A stretch of DNA of 32,496 bases from Fimbriimonadaceae bacterium (GTDB lineage: Bacteria; Armatimonadota; Fimbriimonadia; Fimbriimonadales; Fimbriimonadaceae), in NCBI GenBank assembly GCA_025934835.1, contig JAICWL010000034.1:1-32496 (forward strand), written 5' to 3'. Position numbers and translations under genes: made by a program. This document shows positions 1-7,860 of the stretch, piece after piece (position 1 is the first letter of the stretch; every line of letters starts with the position of its first letter). The notes beneath the pieces are model-generated. The model saw only the letters and a program-made list of their open reading frames with translations, made no database searches and was not told where the DNA came from.

Positions 1-135
1 AATATGTACGCTTGGCGGCTCTGCGAAGCGCTCGATTTGGACCCACTGCCGGGCGTGGTGCGGGTTAGCATGCTCCACTACAACACGATGGCTGAAATCG
101 ATCGGCTAATCCAGGTGTTCGAAGAGGTGCTCTAG
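1..135 (+). CDS. Cysteine desulfurase / class V aminotransferase, C-terminal end (partial)
   Basis: Only the last 44 codons are in the window, open from base 1 to a TAG at 133-135. The visible tail contains VRVSMLHYNT followed by AEIDRLIQ and an acidic helix. That is the usual C-terminus of PLP-dependent class V aminotransferases of the NifS/Csd type, where VR(V/I)S..HYN is followed by an EID(R/K) helix. The family removes sulfur from cysteine or acts on related substrates, but the catalytic lysine and cysteine loop lie outside the window, so the activity is inferred. The stop codon overlaps the stop of the convergent gene in the four-base palindrome CTAG. Confidence 0.7.
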   Translation, partial: NMYAWRLCEALDLDPLPGVVRVSMLHYNTMAEIDRLIQVFEEVL

Positions 136-506
136 CTCGACTTGGTCAGTAACAACTGCAGTGCGAGTGCCACGAGCAGCCCCGCGAAAAGCCTGCGGAG
201 AAGCATTTCGTCCAAGCTGAGCGACAGTTTCGAGCCGAAAAACGCCCCGACAAAAAAACCTCCTGCTATGAGCAGTCCGCCCACCAGGTTCATCTGGCCA
301 GCCTTGTAGTACTCGACGGCCCCGAGCAACCCTACCGGCAGCAGCAGCGCCGCGAGAGAAGTTCCCTGAGCCTCCTTTTGGTTCAGTTTGAATAGCAGCA
401 CCAACGCGGGAACGATGATGATGCCGCCGCCAATGCCGAACACACCGCCGAAAACCCCAGACACAATGCCCAGCGCCAAGTAGCAGATGAGGAGCAGGAA
501 GCTCAT
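132..506 (-). CDS. Half-size TauE/SafE (TSUP) family membrane protein
   Basis: This is a 124-residue hydrophobic protein with about four predicted membrane spans. Near residues 20-34 it has the glycine-rich GVFGIGGGII segment followed by VPAL, the signature of the TauE/SafE (former DUF81) anion-exporter family. A second conserved segment, QGTSLAALLL, lies near residue 48. Full family members have about 250 residues and eight helices built from two such repeats. This one is a single repeat and would have to act as a dimer or with a partner. The family moves sulfite, sulfoacetate or other small organosulfur anions, and the substrate here cannot be read. The ATG at 506 is 17 bases from the divergent TTG of the binding-protein gene. 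Confidence 0.8.
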   Translation of the reverse strand: MSFLLLICYLALGIVSGVFGGVFGIGGGIIIVPALVLLFKLNQKEAQGTSLAALLLPVGLLGAVEYYKAGQMNLVGGLLIAGGFFVGAFFGSKLSLSLDEMLLRRLFAGLLVALALQLLLTKSS

Positions 507-523
507 AGTAACATGATCCTACT

Positions 524-2101
524 TTGCGCCCGCTCCTGCTCATTGCTCCAGCCTGCCTGTTACTGATCGGTTGCGGCAGCGGCAGAGTCTCGAACTCGGT
601 GGCCCCACCGGGCGTCTTGCGGATGGCACTGACCTTAAAGCCCACCACATTCGATCCTGCCCGGGTGCAGGACCCCGAGATGATCGGGCTCTTGAGCAAC
701 GTCTTCGAAGGGCTCGTTGCTTACGACGAACACAATCGAATCGTTCCTCAGCTCGCGCAGTCCTGGAAAGTCGAGAACGGCGGTCGGACCTACGTGTTCA
801 AGCTGCGCAAAGGTGCGAAATTTCAGAACGGCCGCCCAGTCACTGCGGCCGACGTGAAGTGGAGCATCGAGAGGAACTCCAGCAAGGCGCTCGCGTCTCC
901 GACTCTCGGCTACCTCAGCGACATCGTCGGAGTCTCCGAGCACAACCAAGGCCAAAGACCCGACGTGCCCGGCGTAGTCGTCGTGGACCCGGGCACAGTG
1001 AGCATCACGATCGACAGCCCCCGGGCGTACTTCTTGGGCAAGCTCACGTACCCAGTCGCAGCGGTCGAACCCAAGGAGCTGGTGCCTGCCACGGCCGAGC
1101 TTTCGGACATCAAAGCCGTTGTGGGGACCGGGCCGTTCAAGCTGGATTCGTTCCAAGCAGATCAGCAAATCGTGCTGGCCGCAAACTCGGACTACTACCT
1201 AGGCTCCCCGAAGCTGCGTGCTATTCAATACCAAATCATCCAGGACGCTGCCACCCGGCTCAACAAGTTCCGAGCCGGCGGCATCGACTATCTGACTCTC
1301 GAGCGTCAGGATATTCCAGCCGTCCAATCGGATCCTTCGCTGAAAAAGCAACTCCAATTTGAGAACCGGCCGATGGTTTACTACCTTGGGCTGAATCCCG
1401 CCCAATACGCTCCGTTTCGCGATGTCCATGTTCGTCGCGCCATCGCCTTGGCTATCGATCGAACGCGCCTCGACCGCGACCTTCTTGGTGGCGTACCGGA
1501 AGCCCGTGGCCTCATTCCTCCTGGTGTGATCGGGTATGACGCCGGGTATCAGGGATTGGCATTCGATACGGCGGCTGCGCGCCAAGAGCTCCAAAAGGCT
1601 GGATATGCGGACGGGAAAAGTCTGCCGCCTCTCACCTTCACTTACCGTGAACAGACTCCCGACGCCCGCATTATCGCAGAAGCCGTCGGCTCGGACCTGA
1701 CGCGTAACCTTGGCATGAAAGTGGACCTGCGCGCGGAGGAGCTCAAGATATTCTTGAACCACCGCAACGCGAACCAGCTCGAGTTTTACTTCCTGAGCTG
1801 GACAGCGGATTACCTGGACCCGCAGAACTTCCTTAGTCTGCTGCTGACCTCGGGCTCCCCGCAAAACCACGACAGCTTTTCTAACCCTCAGTTCGACAAG
1901 CTGTGCGACGAAGGGGACAAAGCCTTGGACGAAGCGCGCCGAGCGAGCCTCTACGGTCAAGCGAACGACGTTGCCGTCCAGCAAGTCGCCCGGATCCCGC
2001 TCTACTACGGCAGGGAAGTCGACCTAGTGAGCCCACGACTTTCGGGAATGAAGGAGTCTCTTATCGGGCTCCTCCCGTTCCGCTGGGCGGAAGCGAAGTG
2101 A
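524..2101 (+). CDS. ABC transporter substrate-binding lipoprotein, family 5 (peptide/nickel type)
   Basis: This 525-residue protein begins with a lipoprotein signal: a short basic start, a Leu-rich core and the lipobox LIGC with Cys17, followed by GSG. The body matches SBP family 5 (OppA/DppA/NikA): TFDPARVQDPE near the N-terminus, a VFEGLV segment, LAQSWKVENGGRTYVFKLR, and the AADVKWSIER region that is diagnostic of the family. Further on are GTGPFKL and VRRAIALAIDR. The TTG at 524 is chosen because an in-frame stop at 509-511 limits the gene and only this start preserves the lipobox. No permease or ATPase gene is adjacent, so it is an orphan binding protein. Its ligand is unknown, with peptides the most likely guess. 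Confidence 0.9.
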   Translation: MRPLLLIAPACLLLIGCGSGRVSNSVAPPGVLRMALTLKPTTFDPARVQDPEMIGLLSNVFEGLVAYDEHNRIVPQLAQSWKVENGGRTYVFKLRKGAKFQNGRPVTAADVKWSIERNSSKALASPTLGYLSDIVGVSEHNQGQRPDVPGVVVVDPGTVSITIDSPRAYFLGKLTYPVAAVEPKELVPATAELSDIKAVVGTGPFKLDSFQADQQIVLAANSDYYLGSPKLRAIQYQIIQDAATRLNKFRAGGIDYLTLERQDIPAVQSDPSLKKQLQFENRPMVYYLGLNPAQYAPFRDVHVRRAIALAIDRTRLDRDLLGGVPEARGLIPPGVIGYDAGYQGLAFDTAAARQELQKAGYADGKSLPPLTFTYREQTPDARIIAEAVGSDLTRNLGMKVDLRAEELKIFLNHRNANQLEFYFLSWTADYLDPQNFLSLLLTSGSPQNHDSFSNPQFDKLCDEGDKALDEARRASLYGQANDVAVQQVARIPLYYGREVDLVSPRLSGMKESLIGLLPFRWAEAK

Positions 2102-2153
2102 CGTTGGTGCCAAACACTGCTAGGTCGCAAGGCTCATAAGAACCGATCTCGGG

Positions 2154-2375
2154 CTAGACGGCTATATCGAGCTGATGAGGCTCGACGGGCTCTAGATCAG
2201 GCTGCTCAGCCTCCGGCGCTTCGTTGGCCTCGTCCCCTGTGAGCTCGACTATGTCGGCCTCTCCTCGCCTTTGGCGTCGAGGGTCTTCGCCGGGTTTTGG
2301 GGCTTCCCGCACGACAGGGTGCGGGTGGTCGAATCCTACTCGGGTTATGGAATGGATGCGTTCGACATCGCTCAT
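2154..2375 (-). CDS. Small acidic protein downstream of the sigma factor, function unknown
   Basis: This is a 73-residue, soluble, strongly charged protein. It starts with MSDVERIHSITRVGFD and ends in a proline/glutamate-rich tail (EAPEAEQPDLEPVEP). It starts 19 bases after the stop of the FliA-type sigma gene in the same direction, so it is probably the last gene of that transcript. No membrane span, signal peptide or metal-binding cluster is visible, and the tail looks disordered. I do not recognise the family. Its size and position would suit a regulator or partner of the sigma factor, such as an FlgM-like anti-sigma protein, but no FlgM motif is evident and this is only a positional guess. 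Confidence 0.55.
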   Translation of the reverse strand: MSDVERIHSITRVGFDHPHPVVREAPKPGEDPRRQRRGEADIVELTGDEANEAPEAEQPDLEPVEPHQLDIAV

Positions 2376-2394
2376 TGCGGCACCGGTCTGCGCG

Positions 2395-3174
2395 CTAGTG
2401 AACCTGCACGCCGCCTTCCTGTCTCATAAAGGTTCGCAGGCGAGTCATGGCTTGCGTATGGAGCTGGTAGACGCGTGACTCGCTTACACCCAGCACCTTG
2501 CCGATTTCCTTAAACGTCAATCCTTCGAAGTAGTACAGCGCCACAACGAGCCTCTCGCGCTCGGGCAAGCGGTCGACGCCGGCGGCGAGAATCCTGCGAA
2601 GCTCTTTACCTTCGACCTCTCCGCTCGTGTCGGAGCTCTCATCGACGATCAGCTCGACGAAGTGGATGTGGTCGTCGCCGTCTCCGCTGCCTAAAATGTC
2701 GTCCAGGCTGTAAACGTTCGTGCGGCCCATCCGCACCATCAACTCATTTACTTCCTGGGTTGAGATTCCCATCGTCTCGGCTACTTCTTGCTCGTTAGCC
2801 GGTCGGCCAAGCTTTGTCTCGAGCCCCATCATCGTGCGATCGAGAGCCTTCAGCTTTTCGCGGATCGAGCGAGGAACCCAGTCTTCGTCTCGGAGCATCT
2901 CCAAGATGGCGCCGCGGATGAGGGCGATCGCGTACGTTTCGAATTTGACGTCGCGGGTGGGGTCGAACTGATCGACACTTTTGATGAGCCCGATAACTCC
3001 CGCCCCCACGAGGTCCTCGCGATCCAGGCCCCCAGGGAGACTGGTCACCAGGCGACCTGCGGTGATCTTAACCAAATACGAATAGTGATTGATCAGCTCG
3101 ACTCTGGCTTCCGGGCTCTTGTAGACCTTGAACTCAGTCCAGAATCGGCGTAGCTGTTCCGGCGAAAGCGGCAT
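2395..3174 (-). CDS. fliA: RNA polymerase sigma factor, FliA/WhiG (sigma-28) type
   Basis: This 259-residue sigma-70 family protein has region 2 at about residues 25-95, with LVGAGVIGLIKSVDQFDP and KFETYAIALIRGAILEMLR, the pattern typical of FliA/WhiG (RGAI..LR). Region 3 is LGRPANEQEVAETMGIS. Region 4 has LPERERLVVALYY and the helix-turn-helix TFKEIGKVLGVSESRVYQLH. FliA controls late flagellar genes, while WhiG controls sporulation in actinomycetes. No flagellar gene lies in the window, so the regulon is not shown. The ATG shares its A with the TAA of the upstream small gene (TAATG), which implies translational coupling. The symbol is given for the family; the exact role is inferred. Confidence 0.9.
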   Translation of the reverse strand: MPLSPEQLRRFWTEFKVYKSPEARVELINHYSYLVKITAGRLVTSLPGGLDREDLVGAGVIGLIKSVDQFDPTRDVKFETYAIALIRGAILEMLRDEDWVPRSIREKLKALDRTMMGLETKLGRPANEQEVAETMGISTQEVNELMVRMGRTNVYSLDDILGSGDGDDHIHFVELIVDESSDTSGEVEGKELRRILAAGVDRLPERERLVVALYYFEGLTFKEIGKVLGVSESRVYQLHTQAMTRLRTFMRQEGGVQVH

Positions 3175-3422
3175 TAGTTCCCCTCGGTTCCCTCTAATTC
3201 ATTCCGTTCGTGTGGGCGTTTGCCTTCCTTCGGAACACCGGACGGCAAGAACCGTTTCGGTTTCCCGCCGAGCGCAAAGAGCACGTACCACACCTGGCCG
3301 CACGCCCATCCAAGCAGGAGTGCGAGCATCGCCCTTCCAAGGCATAGCAAGGGATCGACTCTGCCTAAGATTCCAGCGACTAGTGCGACCATCGCTGCTA
3401 TTCCTCCGATGAATCTTGGCAT
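3174..3422 (-). CDS. Small two-span membrane protein upstream of the sigma factor
   Basis: This is an 82-residue protein with two hydrophobic stretches, about residues 4-20 (IGGIAAMVALVAGILG) and 26-50 (LLCLGRAMLALLLGW and following), then a basic, hydrophilic tail of about 30 residues rich in Lys, Arg, Pro and Glu. It begins the minus-strand unit that continues into the FliA-type sigma gene, with a one-base stop/start overlap. A purine-rich AAGGAGG lies 13 bases before the ATG, further than usual, and a TATAAA-like element lies about 35 bases upstream between two direct repeats. I do not recognise the family. Its coupling to the sigma gene suggests a membrane role linked to that regulon. Confidence 0.65.
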   Translation of the reverse strand: MPRFIGGIAAMVALVAGILGRVDPLLCLGRAMLALLLGWACGQVWYVLFALGGKPKRFLPSGVPKEGKRPHERNELEGTEGN

Positions 3423-3441
3423 CGACTGCCCAAGCCCTCCT

Positions 3442-3470
3442 TAGTGGGCGCTGCTATTTATAGTGGGCGC
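3442..3470 (-). promoter_or_regulatory. Direct repeats around a -10-like element upstream of the sigma-factor unit
   Basis: The ten-base sequence TAGTGGGCGC occurs twice, at 3442-3451 and 3461-3470, 19 bases apart. On the minus strand these read GCGCCCACTA, and the spacer between them contains TATAAATA, a good -10 candidate for the gene starting at 3422. The spacing is close to two helical turns, as expected for a regulator binding two same-face sites. The function is inferred from position only. Confidence 0.45.
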
Positions 3471-3491
3471 GTCACTAGTAAAGCTCAGGGC

Positions 3492-3516
3492 AAACTTAGG
3501 GGATTTTGCTAAGTTT
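3492..3516 (-). terminator. Stem-loop after the PhnP-like gene (possible terminator)
   Basis: AAACTTAG at 3492-3499 and CTAAGTTT at 3509-3516 form a perfect 8-bp stem around a 9-base loop, beginning 13 bases past the end of the minus-strand hydrolase gene. The stem is AT-rich and no long T-run follows on the minus strand, so it is a weak terminator candidate. It could instead be a binding site upstream of the sigma-factor unit. Confidence 0.4.
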
Positions 3517-3529
3517 TCCCTTTCGGAAC

Positions 3530-4324
3530 CTAAAGAGGAATACGAAGACCGTCGTATCCCAGCTCGAGTCCTTCCGGCAAAGAGGCGTTGGTTTCGTCGT
3601 GGTCGTAGTCGCTGCTAAGGTGAGTGAAGTACGTCTGTCTCGCGCCAATTTCGCGTGCGACTTCGATCGCCCTTTCGAAATGAAAATGGTTCGGGTGGGG
3701 TTTGTAGCGAACTGCGTCAAGGATCAATACATCCAGGTTTCTTAGGAGCGGAGCGGCTTCCGCCGGAATCTCGCTTACATCCGTGATGTAGGCCAGTCCG
3801 CCTACCCGAAGGCCGATGACCGGTGTGGGGCCATGGGCAACTATGAAGCTTGCGATTTCCAGTCCTCCCGCCGACATCTCGGCGGGCATATCCCTGAGGT
3901 CGAATCGCGGAATGGCGATTCCCGGCGGGAATTCTTGAAACGCGTAGGCATAGATGCGCCGGATGTCTTCCTGGTATCGAGGCAGAGTGTAAACCGGCAT
4001 CGGGCTGCGGGTCTTCATGCAAATCGACCGTAAGTCGTCCATGCCCATCACGTGGTCGGCGTGGGTATGCGTGATGATTACAGCCTCTATGTCCACGATG
4101 CCTTGCGCGGTGACCATCAGGCGCATCTCCGGGGGACAATCGACCAGCACGTTGCCGCTCGGTCCGAGAAGCATCAGGCAAGCCCTATTGCGATGGTTCT
4201 TCGGGTTGGCCAGATATCCGGGCGGATATTCCGCGCCCAGCATTGGAACGCCATTGCTCGTGCCCGAGCCGAGTAGGATCGCTTCGGGCGCCCGCTTGGA
4301 GGTCGGATCTTCGGGGTGCGCCAC
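3530..4324 (-). CDS. PhnP-like metallo-beta-lactamase-fold phosphodiesterase
   Basis: This 264-residue protein has the MBL metal motif HTHADH at residues 86-91, preceded by LLGSGTSNGVP (residues 17-27), which marks the PhnP / tRNase Z-like branch. Later ligands are visible in FIVAHGP, AYITDVS and YFTHLSSDYDH. PhnP hydrolyses cyclic ribose phosphates, and many genomes carry a homologue with no phosphonate genes and an unknown substrate, as is the case here. The start is GTG at 4324, three bases after the stop of the upstream gene, so the two are likely translated together. The metal-binding fold is secure and the substrate is not. Confidence 0.88.
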   Translation of the reverse strand: MAHPEDPTSKRAPEAILLGSGTSNGVPMLGAEYPPGYLANPKNHRNRACLMLLGPSGNVLVDCPPEMRLMVTAQGIVDIEAVIITHTHADHVMGMDDLRSICMKTRSPMPVYTLPRYQEDIRRIYAYAFQEFPPGIAIPRFDLRDMPAEMSAGGLEIASFIVAHGPTPVIGLRVGGLAYITDVSEIPAEAAPLLRNLDVLILDAVRYKPHPNHFHFERAIEVAREIGARQTYFTHLSSDYDHDETNASLPEGLELGYDGLRIPL

Positions 4325-4327
4325 AGT

Positions 4328-4936
4328 TCAGAGCTCGCCCGCGCGCTTCATCACTTCGATCGCGCAGAGGGTGCTCGGCACGTCCGAGTATTGCGAGAGC
4401 CTTTCGAGGCATCGTGCGTAGTTGCGTTCGCCAAGCTCGTCCCAGTTCGTCTGGCTCTGCCTCGCCTCCGCGATCAGCGCGACGGCCTCTTCGAAGAACC
4501 GCGCCCTGTTCTGTGGCAGAGACTTGCTCGAGATCGCTGCATATCGTCTGCTGAGCTGCTCGTATACGGCGTCCCAACTCGTGCGCGCCTGCATTTCGGC
4601 GCGCATCTTCGTCAACTCGGCTTCCTGCAGCTTTCGTCGCTCGGCGTCGCGGCGCTTGGCCCGCTCGAAGTCTTCCTGCGTCGTGCCTTCGATGACGCGG
4701 AGGGTGAGTGGCGTGCCGACTATGCCCGCGGCGGTTGTTTCGATAAGACGCTTGGTCGCGGCGATCCTCAGGTGGCCGCCTAGCTCGCTCTCCAATGGCG
4801 GAATGCCGAGCACGAGCACTCCGTCTTCGAGCGCGATGGGCACGGCGGCGCTTAGAGCGGTCCACACGCCCACGCCGGTTACTCCTTGCCGGACGGTTGG
4901 CAGCGTCTCCTTCCAAACCTGATTCACATCCGCCAT
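4328..4936 (-). CDS. Protein with DnaA domain I-like N-terminus and coiled-coil/helical C-terminus
   Basis: In this 202-residue protein, residues 5-80 resemble DnaA domain I (DnaA_N). VWKETLPTVRQ takes the place of the first helix, the central WTAL lies where DnaA has its W..L core, and DGVLVLGIPPLESELGG is followed by a helix and TPLTLRVIEG, like the strand-helix-strand order of that fold. It has no P-loop or DNA-binding domain. Residues 85-120 are a charged helix (FERAKRRDAERR and onward), probably a coiled coil, followed by an all-helical end. The match is by pattern, not search, and could be another KH-like fold such as that of the DNA polymerase III tau tail. A GATAAT lies 8 bases before the ATG. 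The next gene follows after three bases. Confidence 0.7.
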   Translation of the reverse strand: MADVNQVWKETLPTVRQGVTGVGVWTALSAAVPIALEDGVLVLGIPPLESELGGHLRIAATKRLIETTAAGIVGTPLTLRVIEGTTQEDFERAKRRDAERRKLQEAELTKMRAEMQARTSWDAVYEQLSRRYAAISSKSLPQNRARFFEEAVALIAEARQSQTNWDELGERNYARCLERLSQYSDVPSTLCAIEVMKRAGEL

Positions 4937-5019
4937 CAGATGCGATTATCCCCCAATGGCAGTCGCGGTCACCGGCTCGCCTGCCTGCGGCGGAACGCGG
5001 CGTAGTAATCTGCATACCT

Positions 5020-6270
5020 ATGCTGCTTCTCGCGCCCGTCATTTTCGCCATGCAGCAGAGCGCGCTCGACGCCATCATCGATGATGCCAGGCTCCATGGA
5101 GCGATCGTCGCGGTCGCCGTTTCCGACGAACAGGACCACCTGCTTTACACCCACCAGGCGGATGTGCACGTGTCGCCGGCGAGCAACCAGAAGTTGTTTT
5201 CCGCTACGTTCGCACTGAGCCGCCTCGGGCCGGACTACCGACCGGTAACGCGCTTCTGGAAGGAGCCAGGCGCCGTGATCGTCGATTCGCCAGGCGATCC
5301 GCTCATCACGCACGAGGCTTTGCAGGAAATCGCGAAGAAGCTGGGATGCGACGGCTCGGACACCGTTCGTGTGCGCGAGCGATACGCACCGGGAATTCCC
5401 GATAGCTGGGAGATCGACGATTTGCCTTTCCGCTACGCGGCGCCGGTGGCGGCATTCTCGGTAGATCGAAGCGCGTTCGAGCTTCGTGCAGTGGGTGGGG
5501 AGCCCAAGCTCGAGCCAAAGGACTTCGGAGTGTTTTGCTACCGCCGCTCGACGACGGGCACTCCCGAGATACGATACGACCCGATTCGCAGGACGCTGGA
5601 GGTCGATGGCGCGCTGCCTCCAAGGGACGAGCGGTTGGAGTTTCTCGCGGTTCCTTCCGCGGACGGCGCGGCGGCAGCCTATCTCGGCGCACGGATGGTC
5701 GCGACCGACTCCGTACCCGGCCGCAAGCCCGACGCGCAGATCAAGGGCTCGACCCTCGTCGACACTCTGAAAGCCTGCCTCCCGCCCAGCGACAACAATA
5801 TCGCTGAGAACCTGCTGCTGATGGGCGCCACGAGCGACGGCAAACCCTCCGACGACCCTTACAGCCTGGCCCGCAGCCTGGAGACAAAGTTCCTTGTCTC
5901 GGAGGTCGGCCTCGACCCAGGAGATATCCACGTCTATGACGGCAGCGGCCTCAGCCGTCACGACTTCGTGACCGCGCGAGCCATTATCAAGCTGCTGTGC
6001 TGGGCAAAGGCACGGCCTACGGGCGACCTGTGGGTGAGCTGCCTTGCCACGCCAGGCAAGGGTACGTTGGCCCACAGGCTGGCTGGCATCTCGTTCGCGG
6101 GGAAGACAGGCAGCTCGGATATGATCTCCTCGCTTTCCGGCTACCTCACTTCTGCGAACGGGAAGCCCTACTGCGTAAGTATCGTCATGAACGGGTTCGG
6201 CTGTCCGGCTTCCGTCGCCAGATCGGTACAGGACGCGATTGTCGAAGAAGTTTCGCGCGGAGCGCTCTAA
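5020..6270 (+). CDS. dacB: D-alanyl-D-alanine carboxypeptidase/endopeptidase, PBP4 type (peptidase S13)
   Basis: This 416-residue protein carries the three penicillin-binding motifs in the expected order: SNQK at residues 55-58 (active Ser55 and Lys58), SDN at 257-259 within SDNNIAENLL, and KTG at 362-364. The SDNN.AE.LL context and YDGSGLSRHD are typical of S13 peptidases, which trim or cleave peptidoglycan peptides in the periplasm. The ATG at 5020 gives a short hydrophobic leader (MLLLAPVIFA) that can act as an export signal. The frame stays open further upstream, but no better start is seen there. The length is a little below E. coli PBP4 (477) because the inserted domain is reduced. A small membrane-protein gene follows after four bases. 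Confidence 0.92.
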   Translation: MLLLAPVIFAMQQSALDAIIDDARLHGAIVAVAVSDEQDHLLYTHQADVHVSPASNQKLFSATFALSRLGPDYRPVTRFWKEPGAVIVDSPGDPLITHEALQEIAKKLGCDGSDTVRVRERYAPGIPDSWEIDDLPFRYAAPVAAFSVDRSAFELRAVGGEPKLEPKDFGVFCYRRSTTGTPEIRYDPIRRTLEVDGALPPRDERLEFLAVPSADGAAAAYLGARMVATDSVPGRKPDAQIKGSTLVDTLKACLPPSDNNIAENLLLMGATSDGKPSDDPYSLARSLETKFLVSEVGLDPGDIHVYDGSGLSRHDFVTARAIIKLLCWAKARPTGDLWVSCLATPGKGTLAHRLAGISFAGKTGSSDMISSLSGYLTSANGKPYCVSIVMNGFGCPASVARSVQDAIVEEVSRGAL

Positions 6271-6274
6271 CGGC

Positions 6275-6601
6275 ATGGCGTTTGCAGTGAAATGTGGCAT
6301 GAGCGCAGTGTTTCCCACCCGCAGCCTCGCCCTTCTGATGGGCATCGGCCTCATCGACCTGATCGCCACCGCGACTCTGCACGCGCACGGCCTGATCACC
6401 GAGATGAACCCGTTCATGCGCTTTTTCATCGAGCGCAGCGAGTGGAGCTTCGCTATCGCCAAGGGGCTCACGCTAGTGGTCTCCTGGGCCGTCATGGCTT
6501 CGTACGCAAGGAAGAACAAGGACTTCGTGCAGAAGGCGTGCCTGGCGGGCAGTCTGGCGTACGTGGCGTTGTGGGCCACGTGGTTTACGTTGGGCTCGTA
6601 G
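6275..6601 (+). CDS. Small multi-span membrane protein, DUF5658-like
   Basis: This is a 108-residue protein with about three membrane spans. It contains GIGLIDLIATATL, then EMNPFMRFFIE, then a second span starting AIAKGLTLVV. The D..AT...H......E.NP.M pattern followed by a K in the next helix resembles the DUF5658 family of unknown function. The ATG at 6275 starts four bases after the dacB stop, so it is probably co-transcribed. A second possible start is ATG 6299, which would drop eight residues. No enzymatic motif is apparent. A role at the envelope next to PBP4 is only suggested by position. Confidence 0.75.
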   Translation: MAFAVKCGMSAVFPTRSLALLMGIGLIDLIATATLHAHGLITEMNPFMRFFIERSEWSFAIAKGLTLVVSWAVMASYARKNKDFVQKACLAGSLAYVALWATWFTLGS

Positions 6602-6686
6602 GGGAGGGAGCGGCGAGTTCTCGTTTTAGGCTCGGTGTCAATGCTGGGACGGACAGCAAACCCCCGGCACTGAACCGCAGCCACCG

Positions 6687-7709
6687 CTAGCCTGCGACGG
6701 CGGGCGGGGTGGATTCGATGACGTTGCTTTCCTCTTTCGTAGCGCTGGGGTGGGACTCCTCGGCTTCGACGACAGCTTTGAGAGCTTCCAGGGCTACTTC
6801 GATTTGGTCTTCACGGGGCTCGCGGGTCGTCAGATATTGCGTGGCGAGGCCGGGCGAGAACAGCATCTTCACGAGTCGGTCGTCTCGGAACTTGCCGGCG
6901 ATACGCAGCAGCTCATACGCGATACCGGCGATGAAGGGCAGGATGGCTATCTCGATGAGCACGCGGACGGTTACGTCCACCAACGGGTTACCCTGATGGC
7001 CGGTGACCGGATAGCGGGGAAGCGGAATGAACACGATGAACCCGAGCAGCAACACGATGATGGCGAAGCTCGTGCCGCAGCGCGGATGAAGACGGGTTTG
7101 CAGCTTGCACTCTTCGATGATCAGCGGACGGTCATGTTCCAGCGTATTGATCGCCTTGTGCTCTGCGCCGTGGTATCGGAAGACGTCGCGGATGCTGTCG
7201 GAGAACTGCCCGATCGCCCAGATGTAGCCGATGAACAGCACCGCCTTGATGAGCTCGGCGACGAAGTTGATGCGAGCGCCGCTGTGGGCGCCCATGGCTC
7301 GCTGGCTGTACTCCGCCAAGGCGTTTGGCAGATAGTTGAAGATGAGGAATCCGATAACGAGGGCCAAGACCATCGTGCCGGCAACCGTGGCATCTTGAAC
7401 CCGCTTGCTCGGCGCCGCGACGGTTTCCCCGCCTGGCTCCTGGTACTTCGGGTCCATCTGGACAGAGGTGGCGAAGCGCATCGCCTTCGAGCCGAGCGCC
7501 ATCGAATCGAGAAGGGCAAGCGAGCCCCTGAGGAACGGCCATTTCAACCAGCGCTGCCGTCCGATCCAGGTTTTCTCGATGGCTTCGGTCTCGACCACGA
7601 TTTGGCCGTTTGGCGCCCTGCACGCCACCGAGAAGTAGCGCGGCGACCGCATCATCACTCCTTCGATGATTGCCTGGCCACCGTACTGCAAATACTCGCC
7701 ACGGGGCAT
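6687..7709 (-). CDS. DUF1385 family membrane protein (YqhQ-like)
   Basis: The 340-residue product begins with the family hallmark YGGQAIIEGVMMRSP at residues 8-22. It continues with hydrophobic segments, a central DVFRYHGAEHKAINTLEHD stretch, and RLHPRCGTSFAIIV, all conserved in DUF1385. The family occurs in Firmicutes, Chloroflexi and relatives, is membrane-bound and has no settled function. An open frame extends about 100 codons further upstream, but the family N-terminus fits ATG 7709. There a TATACT element sits six bases before the ATG, consistent with a leaderless transcript. The C-terminal 40 residues are acidic and variable. Confidence 0.9.
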   Translation of the reverse strand: MPRGEYLQYGGQAIIEGVMMRSPRYFSVACRAPNGQIVVETEAIEKTWIGRQRWLKWPFLRGSLALLDSMALGSKAMRFATSVQMDPKYQEPGGETVAAPSKRVQDATVAGTMVLALVIGFLIFNYLPNALAEYSQRAMGAHSGARINFVAELIKAVLFIGYIWAIGQFSDSIRDVFRYHGAEHKAINTLEHDRPLIIEECKLQTRLHPRCGTSFAIIVLLLGFIVFIPLPRYPVTGHQGNPLVDVTVRVLIEIAILPFIAGIAYELLRIAGKFRDDRLVKMLFSPGLATQYLTTREPREDQIEVALEALKAVVEAEESHPSATKEESNVIESTPPAVAG

Positions 7710-7715
7710 CGACAG

Positions 7716-7721
7716 AGTATA
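7716..7721 (-). promoter_or_regulatory. -10 element directly before DUF1385 start
   Basis: TATACT on the minus strand is separated by six bases from the ATG at 7709. A transcript initiated from it would begin at or next to the start codon. No clear -35 hexamer is seen. It belongs to a set of similar sites in this window. Confidence 0.45.
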
Positions 7722-7860
7722 GCTTGGCGGCGCACCCGAAAGATTACGGGCCCTGGGCGAGCGCTCTGGGGGCTGAGCGAAGTTTCCGAAGAAAGCTGGG
7801 ATCAATTCGGCTGTATTGGCGTCTATCATAACTATCGCGCAATCCGCATAGGAGGGCTCT

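Noticed and set aside
4969-6684. A 571-codon open frame on the minus strand opposite dacB
   Set aside because: The plus-strand dacB has all catalytic motifs. The antisense product is Arg-rich, low-complexity and shows no family pattern.
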